Origin: Clostridia bacterium
GTDB lineage: Bacteria > Bacillota_A > Clostridia > Christensenellales > Aristaeellaceae
Assembly: GCA_017938785.1 (NCBI GenBank)
Contig: JAGBAU010000296.1
Location: 1-7,447, forward strand
Direction: 5' to 3'
Length of the DNA: 7,447 nucleotides
Shown here: one piece after another, positions 1 to 6,070 of the stretch
Layout of the letters: the number at the start of each line of letters is the position of its first letter
Numbering within the stretch: the stretch's first letter is position 1
The notes under the pieces: model-generated
Seen by the model: the letters and a program-made list of their open reading frames with translations, nothing else
Told to the model about the DNA's origin: nothing
The model's database searches: none
Translations under genes and position numbers: made by a program

Positions 1-47
1 AGATACGCCGGAGATCTGACAGTCCGGTTAGAGTGAGGTGAAAATCC

Positions 48-245
48 ATGAAAGAGAATATCCATCCGAATTACGGCAAGACGGTTGTTCGTTGCGTTTG
101 CGGCGAAACTTTCGAAACTGGCTCCGTGAAGAAGGAACTGCGCGTAGATATCTGCTCTAAGTGCCATCCCTTCTATACCGGTAAGCAGAAGCTGGTTGAC
201 ACCGGCGGACGTGTAGACCGCTTCAAGAAGCGCTACGGCATGTAA
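48..245 (+). CDS. rpmE: 50S ribosomal protein L31, zinc-binding form
   Basis: Structural protein of the large ribosomal subunit, contributing to subunit bridging. The 65-residue product begins MKENIHPNY, the usual L31 N-terminus, and carries the four cysteines of the zinc-binding (C+) form at residues 16, 18, 36 and 39 (CVC and CSKC). The C-terminal stretch [13 protein letters not shown] is also typical. The length matches full-length L31 of about 65-70 residues, so it is complete. A strong ribosome binding site GAGGTGA (35-41) lies 6 bases before the ATG. The 47 bases upstream contain only a weak CCGGA/TCCGG hairpin (8-26) and no convincing promoter, so the promoter is probably outside the window. 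Two hairpins follow the stop codon. Zinc-binding L31 is often replaced by a cysteine-free paralogue under zinc limitation; none is visible here. Confidence 0.97.
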   Translation: MKENIHPNYGKTVVRCVCGETFETGSVKKELRVDICSKCHPFYTGKQKLVDTGGRVDRFKKRYGM

Positions 246-252
246 ACAGTTC

Positions 253-296
253 AAAGCACCAGGAAGCTTTGCCTTCCGGTGCTTTAGCTGTATTTT
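253..296 (+). terminator. rpmE terminator hairpin 1
   Basis: Eight bases after the rpmE stop, AAAGCACC (253-260) pairs with GGTGCTTT (278-285) and GGAAG (262-266) pairs with CTTCC (273-277), leaving one bulged A and a 6-base loop. The trailing T tract is weak: the TTT inside the stem, then TATTTT at 291-296. Termination here may be leaky, and a second, better-formed hairpin follows at 316. Confidence 0.65.
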
Positions 297-315
297 GCGC
301 TAAAGTCAACTACAT

Positions 316-350
316 CAGACCGACGATATGCGCGCCGGTCTGTTTTCTTT
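316..350 (+). terminator. second tandem terminator or leader attenuator before the DUF1385 operon
   Basis: CAGACCG (316-322) pairs perfectly with CGGTCTG (336-342), with a 13-base loop, and TTTTCTTT (343-350) follows immediately. This is a classical intrinsic terminator shape. It ends only 32 bases before the ATG of the next gene and 19 bases before that gene's ribosome binding site, with no convincing -35/-10 pair in the gap. It is either a second rpmE terminator with read-through into the operon or an attenuator in the operon's own leader. Confidence 0.6.
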
Positions 351-382
351 ATAGGCCAAATTCATCCCCGGGAGGCAAGATT

Positions 383-1312
383 ATGGCAAAGCTCAAGCGC
401 TTCGGCGGTACCCCCGTTTCCGAGGGCGTGCGCCTGGAAGTGGGCAAATATACGGTTTTCGCGGTGCGCAATGCCAGCCGCGATATTTCCGTGCGCATGC
501 GCAGGGAGCCGCGCAGGCTGCTGAAGACCTGCATGCACGTTCCGTTTTTGCGCGGCGCCACCCGCCTGGTGCGGGACATTGTGCGCTTCCTGGACGGATT
601 GGGCGAGGCTGCCGAATTAAACCCTCATCGCGCCGTGCGCGGCACCCGGGTTGAACGCGTACTGGCCCGCTCCTTCAGCGTGCATCCCCAGTCCATTGTG
701 ACCCTGCTGAGCGGCATCCTGATTCCCATCATCGCCTTTGCCTGCCTGTTCGCAGCGCCTGAAGGGGCGGAGATGTTTTTCCAGGATTACTTTTCCCCCG
801 CCCGCACGCAGCTGAACTGGATGGTCTGCGCCGTGCGCATCATCGCCGCATTGCTTGGCGTAGGCCTGATATGCAGGCTCAGGGTGGTCAACCGCCTGTG
901 CATGTACAAGGGCGCCATCAACAAGGTGACCAACTGCTACGAATGCCGGGATGAAATCAGCATCCGCAACGCTGCCCAGTATCCCATCATCACCCGGCGC
1001 AGCGAGCCGGTCTTCCTGATGGGTGTGCTGATCTTCTCCCTGATCGGCTTCACCTTCATCCGCACCGATGGCATCCTGCTGACCGCATTGGTGCGCATCC
1101 TGATCGTGCTGGCTGTTGCCGCCGTATTCAACGAACCCTATTCCGCCCTGGAAAGCGCGGATATGACCCTGCCCGTGCGCATCACCCGCGCACCTATGGA
1201 TCTTTTGCAGCATATCACTGTGCTGGAACCCACCGAGCAGATGCTGGAAGTTGCCGTTTGCGCATTCCGGGCTGCACTCGGCGAGAACGATAAAGAGGTG
1301 AAACCTGATTGA
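383..1312 (+). CDS. Divergent DUF1385 (YqhQ-like) membrane protein
   Basis: A 309-residue membrane protein of unknown biochemical role. I assign it to DUF1385 from its overall plan, its C-terminal block APMDLLQHITVLEPTEQMLEV (residues 270-290), its VPFLRGATRLV block (53-63) and its place between rpmE and prmC. Hydrophobic segments at about 104-124, 146-165, 209-226 and 230-249 suggest four membrane passes. In family members as I recall them, a motif like HGAEHK precedes AYE, and HPRCGTSF precedes the third passage. Here these read KGAINK (176-181, before VTNCYE) and a stretch around TRRSEPVF (204-211), so the putative metal-ligand His, Glu and Cys residues are gone. The ATG at 383 is chosen because GGGAGG (370-375) lies 7 bases upstream. 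An in-frame TTG at 269 would start inside the first terminator. The stop codon overlaps the prmC start. The function of the divergent form is unknown. Confidence 0.8.
   Translation: MAKLKRFGGTPVSEGVRLEVGKYTVFAVRNASRDISVRMRREPRRLLKTCMHVPFLRGATRLVRDIVRFLDGLGEAAELNPHRAVRGTRVERVLARSFSVHPQSIVTLLSGILIPIIAFACLFAAPEGAEMFFQDYFSPARTQLNWMVCAVRIIAALLGVGLICRLRVVNRLCMYKGAINKVTNCYECRDEISIRNAAQYPIITRRSEPVFLMGVLIFSLIGFTFIRTDGILLTALVRILIVLAVAAVFNEPYSALESADMTLPVRITRAPMDLLQHITVLEPTEQMLEVAVCAFRAALGENDKEVKPD
1295..1311 (+). promoter_or_regulatory. Ribosome binding site fixing the TTG start of prmC
   Basis: GAGGTG (1295-1300) sits 8 bases before TTG (1309-1311), and that TTG overlaps the TGA stop of the preceding gene (1310-1312). 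The next in-frame ATG would remove about 30 residues of the N-terminal helical domain of PrmC, so the TTG start is preferred. The overlap implies translational coupling. Confidence 0.8.
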
Positions 1313-2148
1313 CCATCACAGAATGGATCAAGAACGCAGCCGAAACGCTGGAAGCCGCCGGCTGCCCCGATCCCGCCATTGACGCCCGCTGGATCGCGGA
1401 AGATCTTCTGAATATGACCGCCTCTGCACTGCGCTTTGAAGGCCAGAACGCCATCAACGCCGAAAAGCTGGAGGAATTGAATACCTGCCTTAAGCGCCGC
1501 CAGATGGGTGAACCTGTGCAGTACATCCTCAAGAGAGGCGACTTCATGGGCATGCGCTTCTATGTGGACAGCCGTGTGCTCATCCCTCGTCAGGATACGG
1601 AAACCCTGGTGGAGGCCGTGATCATCGCCCTGCAAGGCAAGCATGAACCCAGGGTTCTGGATCTGTGCACCGGCAGCGGCGCCATCGGCGTATCCATCGG
1701 TACGCTGGTTCCGGGCGCGAAGGTCACCCTATCCGACGTCAGCGCCAGCGCACTGGAAGTAGCGAAGAAAAATGCTCACGACCTGGGCGTGGAGGTTACC
1801 CTGCGCCACGGCGACCTGTTCAAGGCCGTAGGCAAGGAAAAATTCGACCTGATCGTATCCAATCCGCCCTACATCCGTTCCTCCGAAATGAACGAATTGC
1901 AGCTGGAAGTGAAGTTCGAGCCCGCCCTCGCCCTGGACGGCGGACTGGACGGCCTGGACTTCTACCGGCGCATCGCCGAAGAAGCTCCTGCCCACCTGAA
2001 CGCAGGCGGCAGCATCTACTTCGAAGTGGGCGAAGGCGAAGCGGCGGACGTACTGGATCTTTTGAAAAACAACCTGGATTGTGCAGATTCCGGCGTCATC
2101 AAGGATTTGACCGGCATCGAGCGCATCGTCTGGGCGAGGAGCAAATAA
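1309..2148 (+). CDS. prmC: Peptide chain release factor N5-glutamine methyltransferase PrmC
   Basis: Uses S-adenosylmethionine to methylate the side-chain amide of the GGQ glutamine in class I release factors, which increases their termination activity. The protein has 279 residues, normal for the family. An N-terminal helical substrate-binding domain covers roughly residues 1-85. The Rossmann methyltransferase fold follows, with AdoMet motif [13 protein letters not shown] (116-127) and the diagnostic NPPY (185-188), followed by [17 protein letters not shown] contacts the substrate glutamine. The DVSASAL segment (near residue 145) is the usual acidic strand-2 region that holds the ribose. The gene starts with TTG overlapping the previous stop and ends one base before prfA, which encodes its own substrate. 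All key residues seen are intact. Confidence 0.96.
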   Translation: MTITEWIKNAAETLEAAGCPDPAIDARWIAEDLLNMTASALRFEGQNAINAEKLEELNTCLKRRQMGEPVQYILKRGDFMGMRFYVDSRVLIPRQDTETLVEAVIIALQGKHEPRVLDLCTGSGAIGVSIGTLVPGAKVTLSDVSASALEVAKKNAHDLGVEVTLRHGDLFKAVGKEKFDLIVSNPPYIRSSEMNELQLEVKFEPALALDGGLDGLDFYRRIAEEAPAHLNAGGSIYFEVGEGEAADVLDLLKNNLDCADSGVIKDLTGIERIVWARSK

Positions 2149-2149
2149 C

Positions 2150-3241
2150 ATGGCAGAACTCTCTTACAACGAGCAGGAGCGCATTGCGCGCCAGCTGGAA
2201 GCAATCGAAGGCCGCTTCGAGGAGCTGTCCATTCGCATCACGCTGCCCGAAGTCATTTCGGACAGCGCCTTGTTCACTTCCCTGATGCGCGAGCACGCGG
2301 AGATGGAGGAGCTGAACGCCATCGCTGTTTCCTACCGCCGCCTGCTGGAGGAAATCGCCGCCGCCAAGGAACTCCTCGAGGATCCCGACATGCGGGAGAT
2401 GGCCCAGGAGGAATTGCAGGAGCTGAACGAGCGCCTGGTCACCGAAACACAGACCGCCCGCATCGCCCTGCTGCCCAAGGATCCGGACGACCACAAGAAC
2501 GCCATCCTGGAGGTGCGCGCAGGCGCAGGCGGCGATGAAGCCGGCCTGTTCGGCGCTGAGCTGCTGCGCATGTACATGCACTACGCCGCAACCCAGGGTT
2601 GGAAGTTTGAAATGATCGAGGACGGCTCCACTGAGCTGGGCGGTATCAAGGAGAGCGTGGCCATGATCTCCGGCAAGAACGTATTCCAGAAATTGAAATA
2701 CGAATCCGGCGTGCACCGCGTGCAGCGCGTGCCCGTGACCGAATCCTCCGGCCGCATCCACACCTCCACCGCCACTGTGGCCGTGCTGCCTGAGGCCGGC
2801 GATGTGGAAATCGAAATCAATGCGGGCGACCTGCGCATCGACACCTACCGTGCATCCGGCGCCGGCGGCCAGCACGTCAACCGTACCGACTCCGCCGTGC
2901 GCATCACCCACCTGCCCACGGGCCTGGTGGTCACCAGCCAGGACCAGCGCAGCCAGATTCAGAACCGTGAAAAGGCCATGCGCGTGCTGAAATCCCGCCT
3001 GTACGACATGCAGCGCCAGAAGCAGCAGAGCGAGTACGCCGAGGAGCGCAAGGGTCAAATCGGCACCGGCGACCGCAGCGAGCGCATCCGCACCTACAAC
3101 TTCCCCCAGGGTCGTGTGACCGATCACCGCATCGGCCTTACCCTGTACAAGATCGACAGCATTATCAACGGCGATCTGGAAGAAATCATCGGCGCGCTCA
3201 CCCTCGCCGAGCAGACTGCACTTTTGCAGAACGAGAACTAA
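2150..3241 (+). CDS. prfA: Peptide chain release factor 1 (RF1)
   Basis: Recognises UAG and UAA stop codons in the ribosomal A site and triggers hydrolysis of peptidyl-tRNA. The 363-residue length is standard. The N-terminal helical domain (about 1-110) is followed by the codon-recognition region, with [18 protein letters not shown]. The PVT at 195-197 fits the PxT anticodon-like motif of RF1 and differs from the SPF motif of RF2. The catalytic loop [19 protein letters not shown] contains GGQ at 239-241, and Gln241 is the predicted target of PrmC. GAGGAG (2136-2141) lies 8 bases before the ATG. Unlike RF2, no in-frame stop or frameshift is seen. It sits in the operon with its methyltransferase immediately upstream and Sua5 3 bases downstream. 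Confidence 0.98.
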   Translation: MAELSYNEQERIARQLEAIEGRFEELSIRITLPEVISDSALFTSLMREHAEMEELNAIAVSYRRLLEEIAAAKELLEDPDMREMAQEELQELNERLVTETQTARIALLPKDPDDHKNAILEVRAGAGGDEAGLFGAELLRMYMHYAATQGWKFEMIEDGSTELGGIKESVAMISGKNVFQKLKYESGVHRVQRVPVTESSGRIHTSTATVAVLPEAGDVEIEINAGDLRIDTYRASGAGGQHVNRTDSAVRITHLPTGLVVTSQDQRSQIQNREKAMRVLKSRLYDMQRQKQQSEYAEERKGQIGTGDRSERIRTYNFPQGRVTDHRIGLTLYKIDSIINGDLEEIIGALTLAEQTALLQNEN

Positions 3242-3244
3242 AGA

Positions 3245-4297
3245 ATGAAGGCATTGAACGTGAAAACCCGCGTTTTGAAACCCAATGAGGCCGCGCTCCG
3301 TGAAGCTGCGGCCCTCCTTCGTGAAGGAAAGCTGGTGGGCATTCCCACCGAAACCGTGTACGGCCTGGGCGCAAACGCCCTGAACCCCCAGGCGGTTTGC
3401 GATATCTTTGAGGCCAAGGGCCGTCCCGGGGACAATCCGCTGATCGTGCACATCGCCGACATGGCGGAGCTGCGTCCCCTGATCGCCGTCGAGCCCTCCC
3501 CTGCCGCCCTGAAGCTCGCCGAAGCCTACTGGCCGGGCCCGCTGACCATGATCTTCCCCCGCAGTGAAAAGGTGCCCCTGCGTACCACCGGCGGACTGGA
3601 GACCGTGGCCGTGCGCATGCCCTCCCATCCTGTTGCGCGGGAACTGATCCGCCTGTCCGGCGTACCTGTAGCCGCGCCCAGCGGCAACCGCTCCGGCCGC
3701 CCCAGCCCCACCACGGCTGCCCACATGCTGGAGGACATGGACGGACGCATCGAGATGATCATCGACGGCGGCGAGTGCGATGTGGGCGTGGAATCCACCG
3801 TGCTCGACATGACCGGTTCCATTCCCCGTGTGCTGCGTCCCGGCGGCGTGACCCAGGAGCAGATCGCCGCCATCTGCGGTGCATGCGAAATGGATTCCAC
3901 CGTGATGCGTCCCCTGAAGGAAGACGAAAAGCCCCGTTCCCCGGGTATGAAGTACCGCCACTACGCCCCCGAAGGCTCGCTCACCATCTACCGCGGCGAG
4001 GCGAAGAAGGTGGCTGAAACCATCTGCGAAGCCTATGACCAGGCGAAGGCGGATGGACTGCGCCCGCTGATTCTGGCGCTGGACGATCATCGTCCCCTGT
4101 ACGGAAACCGCAGCTGCGAATCCCTGGGCCATGACGCCACCGAAATGGCCCACGCCGTATTCTCCGTGCTGCGCGATGCGGACGAGCTCCACGCTGACGT
4201 CATCTTCTCCGAGGCCGTGGAAGCCGAGGGCATCGGCCTGGCCGTCATGAACCGCCTGGGCCGCGCCGCAGCCTTCCATATCATCGAGGTAGAATAA
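3245..4297 (+). CDS. sua5: Threonylcarbamoyl-AMP synthase, two-domain Sua5 type
   Basis: Makes L-threonylcarbamoyl-AMP from threonine, bicarbonate and ATP. This is the first step of t6A37 synthesis in tRNAs that read ANN codons; the TsaBDE complex then transfers the group. The 350 residues contain an N-terminal YrdC/TsaC domain with IPTETVYGLGANA (33 onward) and AKGRPGDNPLIVHI (57 onward, with the K-x-R nucleotide-binding residues K58 and R60). Further on come SGNRSGRPSPT and GGECDVGVESTVLDM. Then comes the Sua5 linker SPGMKYRHYAP (232-242), which closes over the active site, and a C-terminal Rossmann-like Sua5 domain. Single-domain TsaC proteins are about 190 residues, so this is clearly the long form. 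It starts 3 bases after prfA without a strong ribosome binding site, suggesting coupling. Its stop shares one base with the nudix start. Confidence 0.95.
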   Translation: MKALNVKTRVLKPNEAALREAAALLREGKLVGIPTETVYGLGANALNPQAVCDIFEAKGRPGDNPLIVHIADMAELRPLIAVEPSPAALKLAEAYWPGPLTMIFPRSEKVPLRTTGGLETVAVRMPSHPVARELIRLSGVPVAAPSGNRSGRPSPTTAAHMLEDMDGRIEMIIDGGECDVGVESTVLDMTGSIPRVLRPGGVTQEQIAAICGACEMDSTVMRPLKEDEKPRSPGMKYRHYAPEGSLTIYRGEAKKVAETICEAYDQAKADGLRPLILALDDHRPLYGNRSCESLGHDATEMAHAVFSVLRDADELHADVIFSEAVEAEGIGLAVMNRLGRAAAFHIIEVE

Positions 4298-4761
4298 TGG
4301 ATATTTCCTTCAAGACCCCGCACGGTCGGTTCAATTACCGGGTCAGTGCCGTCATCATACGAAACGGCTGCCTGCTGACCATGCAGGACAATGCCTACTC
4401 CTATTCCTACCTTCCGGGCGGAAGGGTGAAGATGGGCGAAACCACAGAAACTGCCATGCATCGAGAACTGCAGGAGGAACTGCACGCCGATTTGCCTGTG
4501 CTTCGTCCCCTGTGGTTCTGCCAGGATTTCTTCACCGAAGAGGATACCGGCGAGCGCTTCCACGAAATCTGCATCTACCATCTGGTGGACGGCAACAGGC
4601 TTCCCGAAGGGGATTTTGCCTATGCGGAGGGCGACCGCCTGAACCGCTTCCACTGGACGTCGCTTGAGGATGTACGGCATATGCGCCTCTATCCGGAGTT
4701 CATCAAGGAAAAGATACACCGCTTGCCCGATCATCCTGAGATGATCTGCGAGTATCATTAA
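4297..4761 (+). CDS. Nudix hydrolase, substrate unknown
   Basis: A 154-residue single-domain Nudix protein that probably hydrolyses a nucleoside diphosphate linked to another group, with Mg2+ or Mn2+. The Nudix box runs from G42 to A64, with G42, E48, R56, E57, E60 and E61 matching Gx5Ex7REUxEExGU. The last conserved Gly is replaced by His63. The metal-binding Glu residues are intact. The strand before the box, AVIIRNGCLLTMQ, and LPGG (39-42) are typical. Start ATG (4297-4299) overlaps the Sua5 stop (4295-4297), with GAGGT (4286-4290) 6 bases upstream, so it is cotranslated with the operon. The substrate cannot be told from sequence, and a direct link to t6A synthesis or termination is not established. 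Its 3' end is 5 bases from the left arm of the interrupted terminator. Confidence 0.9.
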   Translation: MDISFKTPHGRFNYRVSAVIIRNGCLLTMQDNAYSYSYLPGGRVKMGETTETAMHRELQEELHADLPVLRPLWFCQDFFTEEDTGERFHEICIYHLVDGNRLPEGDFAYAEGDRLNRFHWTSLEDVRHMRLYPEFIKEKIHRLPDHPEMICEYH

Positions 4762-4766
4762 AAAAC

Positions 4767-4784
4767 AACCCCTCAGCCTTTCGG
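4767..4784 (+). terminator. Left half of a bidirectional terminator split by the IS
   Basis: The 14 bases AACCCCTCAGCCTT (4767-4780) are the exact reverse complement of 6071-6084 on the other side of the IS. TCGG (4781-4784) would be the loop. Left of the arm is an A-rich tract (4760-4766), which reads as a T-rich tract on the minus strand. Rejoined to the right half, it forms a strong stem-loop serving both convergent genes. Confidence 0.8.
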
Positions 4785-4810
4785 TGAAATGACCCCGAAA
4801 AGTTAGACAG
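4785..4810 (+). repeat. IS terminal inverted repeat, orfB-side end
   Basis: Begins TGAAATGACCCC and ends GTTAGACAG. Read inward, it matches the other end (6045-6070, minus strand) at 19 of 26 positions, including both the TGAA tip and the inner GTTAGACAG block, as expected for transposase binding sites of IS3-family elements. Confidence 0.85.
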
Positions 4811-4819
4811 AAGAATAAA

Positions 4820-5713
4820 CTAAGCAGCCGAGAGGGCTTGTTGTCTGTGAATAGCAGGCGGCAAGCCCTTAAGCTTTGCCTTGATGCGGCAATTGTTGTA
4901 GTAATCCAGGTAGGCGATGAGTTCTTGCTTGAAGTGTTCCATTGAATCGAAGTTCTGGAGATAGAGCAATTCGCTCTTCAGCAGTCCGAAGAAATTTTCT
5001 ATCACGGCATTATCCAGACAGTTGCCCTTCCTGCTCATGCTCTGAATGATACCGTAATCAGTCAGCGTCTTCTGGTAATGCTTGTGCTGGTACTGCCAAC
5101 CCTGGTCGGAGTGCAGAATGGGAGCTGCCCCCGGGGGCAGCCGGCGCGCGGCAGAGTCGACCATATTCACAACCATTGAAAGCACCGGACGTTCTGAAAT
5201 TACATAGCTCACCAGATCGCTGGAATGCAGATCCAGAATCGGCGAAAGGTACAGCTTCTCGCCAAAGAGCGAGAACTCCGTAACGTCGGTAACCCATTTC
5301 TGATTCGGTGCCGTCGTGCTAAAATCACGTTTCAGCAGGTTCGGTGCAATTTTACCGACTTCTCCCTTGTAAGAGCGGTATTTCTTCATTCTGACACGAC
5401 AAACAAGGCCCAACTCCTTCATCAGGCGCTGAACAGTCTTGTGATTCAGGGGAATTCTGCGGTTGTGCAGTTCCATTGTGATTCGCCTATAACCGTATCT
5501 TCCCCGATTTTCATGATAGATTGCCGTTATTTCTGCCTTTGCATCTTCGTACTTGTCGTATCCTTTCATTCGTTTCAGATGATAGTAGAAGGTTGAGCGC
5601 GGCAGCTGAGCGATTGAAAGTAGAATCTTCAGGTCGTGTCTTTGCCTCAGTTTCTGAACTACCTGCGTCCTTTGCGCTGGCGTCGCTCGTCTTCCAAAAC
5701 CAAGGCTTGCAAG
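4820..5713 (-). CDS. IS3-family transposase OrfB region (DDE integrase core)
   Basis: Catalytic part of the transposase. Counting from the internal ATG at 5569 (249 residues), the rve-type core has D95 (in WVTDVTEF), D155 (in LHSDQGWQYQ) and E191 (in DNAVIENFF), a DD(35)E arrangement with Lys198 seven residues after the Glu. Upstream of the core is the usual RYGYRRIT segment (residues 24-31). The frame is open back to 5713, and that upstream stretch also looks family-like (KLRQRHDLKILLSIAQLPRS and then TFYYHLK). The natural product is therefore probably made by frameshifting from orfA and not from the ATG at 5569. The gene ends with TAG at 4820-4822, 10 bases inside the end of the inverted repeat. 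Confidence 0.93.
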   Translation of the reverse strand, partial: LASLGFGRRATPAQRTQVVQKLRQRHDLKILLSIAQLPRSTFYYHLKRMKGYDKYEDAKAEITAIYHENRGRYGYRRITMELHNRRIPLNHKTVQRLMKELGLVCRVRMKKYRSYKGEVGKIAPNLLKRDFSTTAPNQKWVTDVTEFSLFGEKLYLSPILDLHSSDLVSYVISERPVLSMVVNMVDSAARRLPPGAAPILHSDQGWQYQHKHYQKTLTDYGIIQSMSRKGNCLDNAVIENFFGLLKSELLYLQNFDSMEHFKQELIAYLDYYNNCRIKAKLKGLPPAIHRQQALSAA

Positions 5714-6009
5714 TTTTTTAGGTATTCGTTTTCTGCTCGAAGTCGCTGAACTTCGGCCAGTAAATCTTCTTCAACCTCTTTCGGCAGCTTCCGGGGACGG
5801 CCTGTACTGCCGCGTCCTCGCCGTTCTATTTTGAATCCTTCCGGACCTTCTTCCAGATAGATACGTTCCCATGCCTGTATCCGGTGATGGTCGTTGATCT
5901 CAAATCGTTTGCTGGTTGCCGTATAACTTAGCTTTTCTTCCAGCATCGTTTTGATCACATGTTCCTTGAATTCTGCTGTATACCTTTTGTTCGGTATTCC
6001 TTTCGGCAT
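4820..6009 (-). CDS. Predicted OrfAB fusion transposase made by -1 frameshift
   Basis: Reading orfA codons 1-99 (to AAC at 5713-5715), slipping back one base and continuing in the orfB frame from 5713 gives an uninterrupted 396-residue protein. It joins the helix-turn-helix and zipper to the DDE core. In IS3-family elements this fusion is the active transposase, while OrfA alone acts as a regulator. The frame arithmetic and the open frame are visible in the sequence; that the ribosome slips here is inferred from the family. Confidence 0.82.
5659..6009 (-). CDS. IS3-family transposase OrfA (DNA-binding protein)
   Basis: A 116-residue protein that binds the element ends and typically regulates transposition. 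It starts MPKGIPNKRYTAEFKEHVIK. A helix-turn-helix covers about residues 28-50 (SYTATSKRFEINDHHRIQAW), followed by ERIYLEEGPEGF and a basic linker. A leucine-zipper-like coil lies near 83-104 (LLAEVQRLRAENEYLKNLQAL), the usual multimerisation segment. ATG at 6009 is chosen because GGGGAG (6018-6023) lies 8 bases upstream. A GTG at 6018 is in frame but overlaps that site. The slippery heptamer lies at codons 97-99, so frameshifting replaces the last 17 residues with OrfB. It ends with TAG at 5659-5661. Confidence 0.92.
   Translation of the reverse strand: MPKGIPNKRYTAEFKEHVIKTMLEEKLSYTATSKRFEINDHHRIQAWERIYLEEGPEGFKIERRGRGSTGRPRKLPKEVEEDLLAEVQRLRAENEYLKNLQALVLEDERRQRKGRR
5713..5719 (-). other. 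Programmed -1 frameshift slippery heptamer A AAA AAC
   Basis: On the minus strand, orfA codons CTA AAA AAC contain the heptamer A AAA AAC in the correct X XXY YYZ phase. A one-base backward slip enters the orfB frame exactly. I did not identify a convincing downstream stimulatory structure by eye. Confidence 0.85.
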
Positions 6010-6017
6010 AAAAATCA

Positions 6018-6063
6018 CTCCCCATTTGTTTTCAGTATACCATACTGTCTAACAAATGGGGAG
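6018..6063 (-). promoter_or_regulatory. Nested hairpin sequestering the orfA ribosome binding site
   Basis: CTCCCCATTTGTT (6018-6030) is the exact reverse complement of 6051-6063, and inside it CAGTAT (6033-6038) pairs with ATACTG (6042-6047) around a 3-base loop. On minus-strand RNA, the 3' arm contains the GGGGAG ribosome binding site of orfA (6018-6023). RNA entering from gyrA would fold and hide the site. RNA begun at the internal promoter lacks the 5' arm. A T5 run just after the stem on the minus strand means it could also terminate transcription to some degree. Confidence 0.7.
6034..6042 (-). promoter_or_regulatory. Extended -10 promoter for the IS transposase
   Basis: Minus-strand TGGTATACT contains TATACT (6034-6039), one base off the TATAAT consensus, preceded by TG in the extended -10 position. 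No clear -35 is present at 17 bases. Transcription would start near 6027, inside the 3' arm of the hairpin and just upstream of the orfA ribosome binding site. Confidence 0.55.
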
Positions 6064-6070
6064 CAGTTCA
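6045..6070 (-). repeat. IS terminal inverted repeat, orfA-side end
   Basis: Read on the minus strand it begins TGAACTGCTCCCC and ends GTTAGACAG, matching 4785-4810 at 19 of 26 positions. Part of it (6051-6063) is also the 5' arm of the hairpin that covers the orfA start. Confidence 0.85.

Larger units (their letters stand above)
4785..6070 (-). mobile_element. IS3-family insertion sequence, IS150-like, 1286 bp
   Basis: A complete-looking insertion sequence with the transposase genes on the minus strand. Evidence: 26-bp imperfect terminal inverted repeats beginning TGAA at both tips; an OrfA with a helix-turn-helix and zipper; an OrfB with a DD(35)E catalytic core; a -1 slippery heptamer between them; and base composition visibly more A+T-rich than the neighbouring core genes. 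The outer end on the orfA side resembles the left end of IS150 as I remember it (TG-ACTG-CCC-TTTGTT-GAC). No 3- or 4-base direct repeat flanks it: the left neighbour is TCGG and the right neighbour is AAGG. No stop or deletion breaks either reading frame, so the element may be active. It sits within a transcription terminator loop between nudix and gyrA. Confidence 0.93.

Noticed and set aside
8..26. CCGGA/TCCGG hairpin in the rpmE leader as a possible L31 autoregulatory site
   Set aside because: Five base pairs around a 10-base loop is too weak to support, and the upstream sequence is cut by the window edge.
617..1213. Minus-strand open frame opposite the DUF1385 gene
   Set aside because: Its Asp/His/Gln/Gly-rich composition is that of an antisense shadow; there is no ribosome binding site or domain, while the plus strand has a coherent membrane protein.
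1665..2285. Plus-strand Arg-rich open frame over prmC and prfA
   Set aside because: It is an out-of-frame reading of the prmC methyltransferase motifs, with extreme Arg/Pro content and no domain.
2099..4279. Very long minus-strand open frame (726 codons) antisense to prfA and sua5
   Set aside because: It mirrors two unmistakable core genes, its translation is low-complexity His/Gly/Ala/Val-rich with no recognisable domain, and such frames arise from GC-rich codon use on the opposite strand.
5225..5596. Plus-strand open frame across the IS
   Set aside because: It lies antisense to the conserved OrfB catalytic region and has no recognisable content or start signals.
4790..6065. Alternative IS boundaries at the inner TG/CA pair
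   Set aside because: The inverted repeat continues five bases further out with matching TGAA tips, the longer end resembles IS150-type ends, and the shorter boundary neither yields a target duplication nor a clean joined hairpin.
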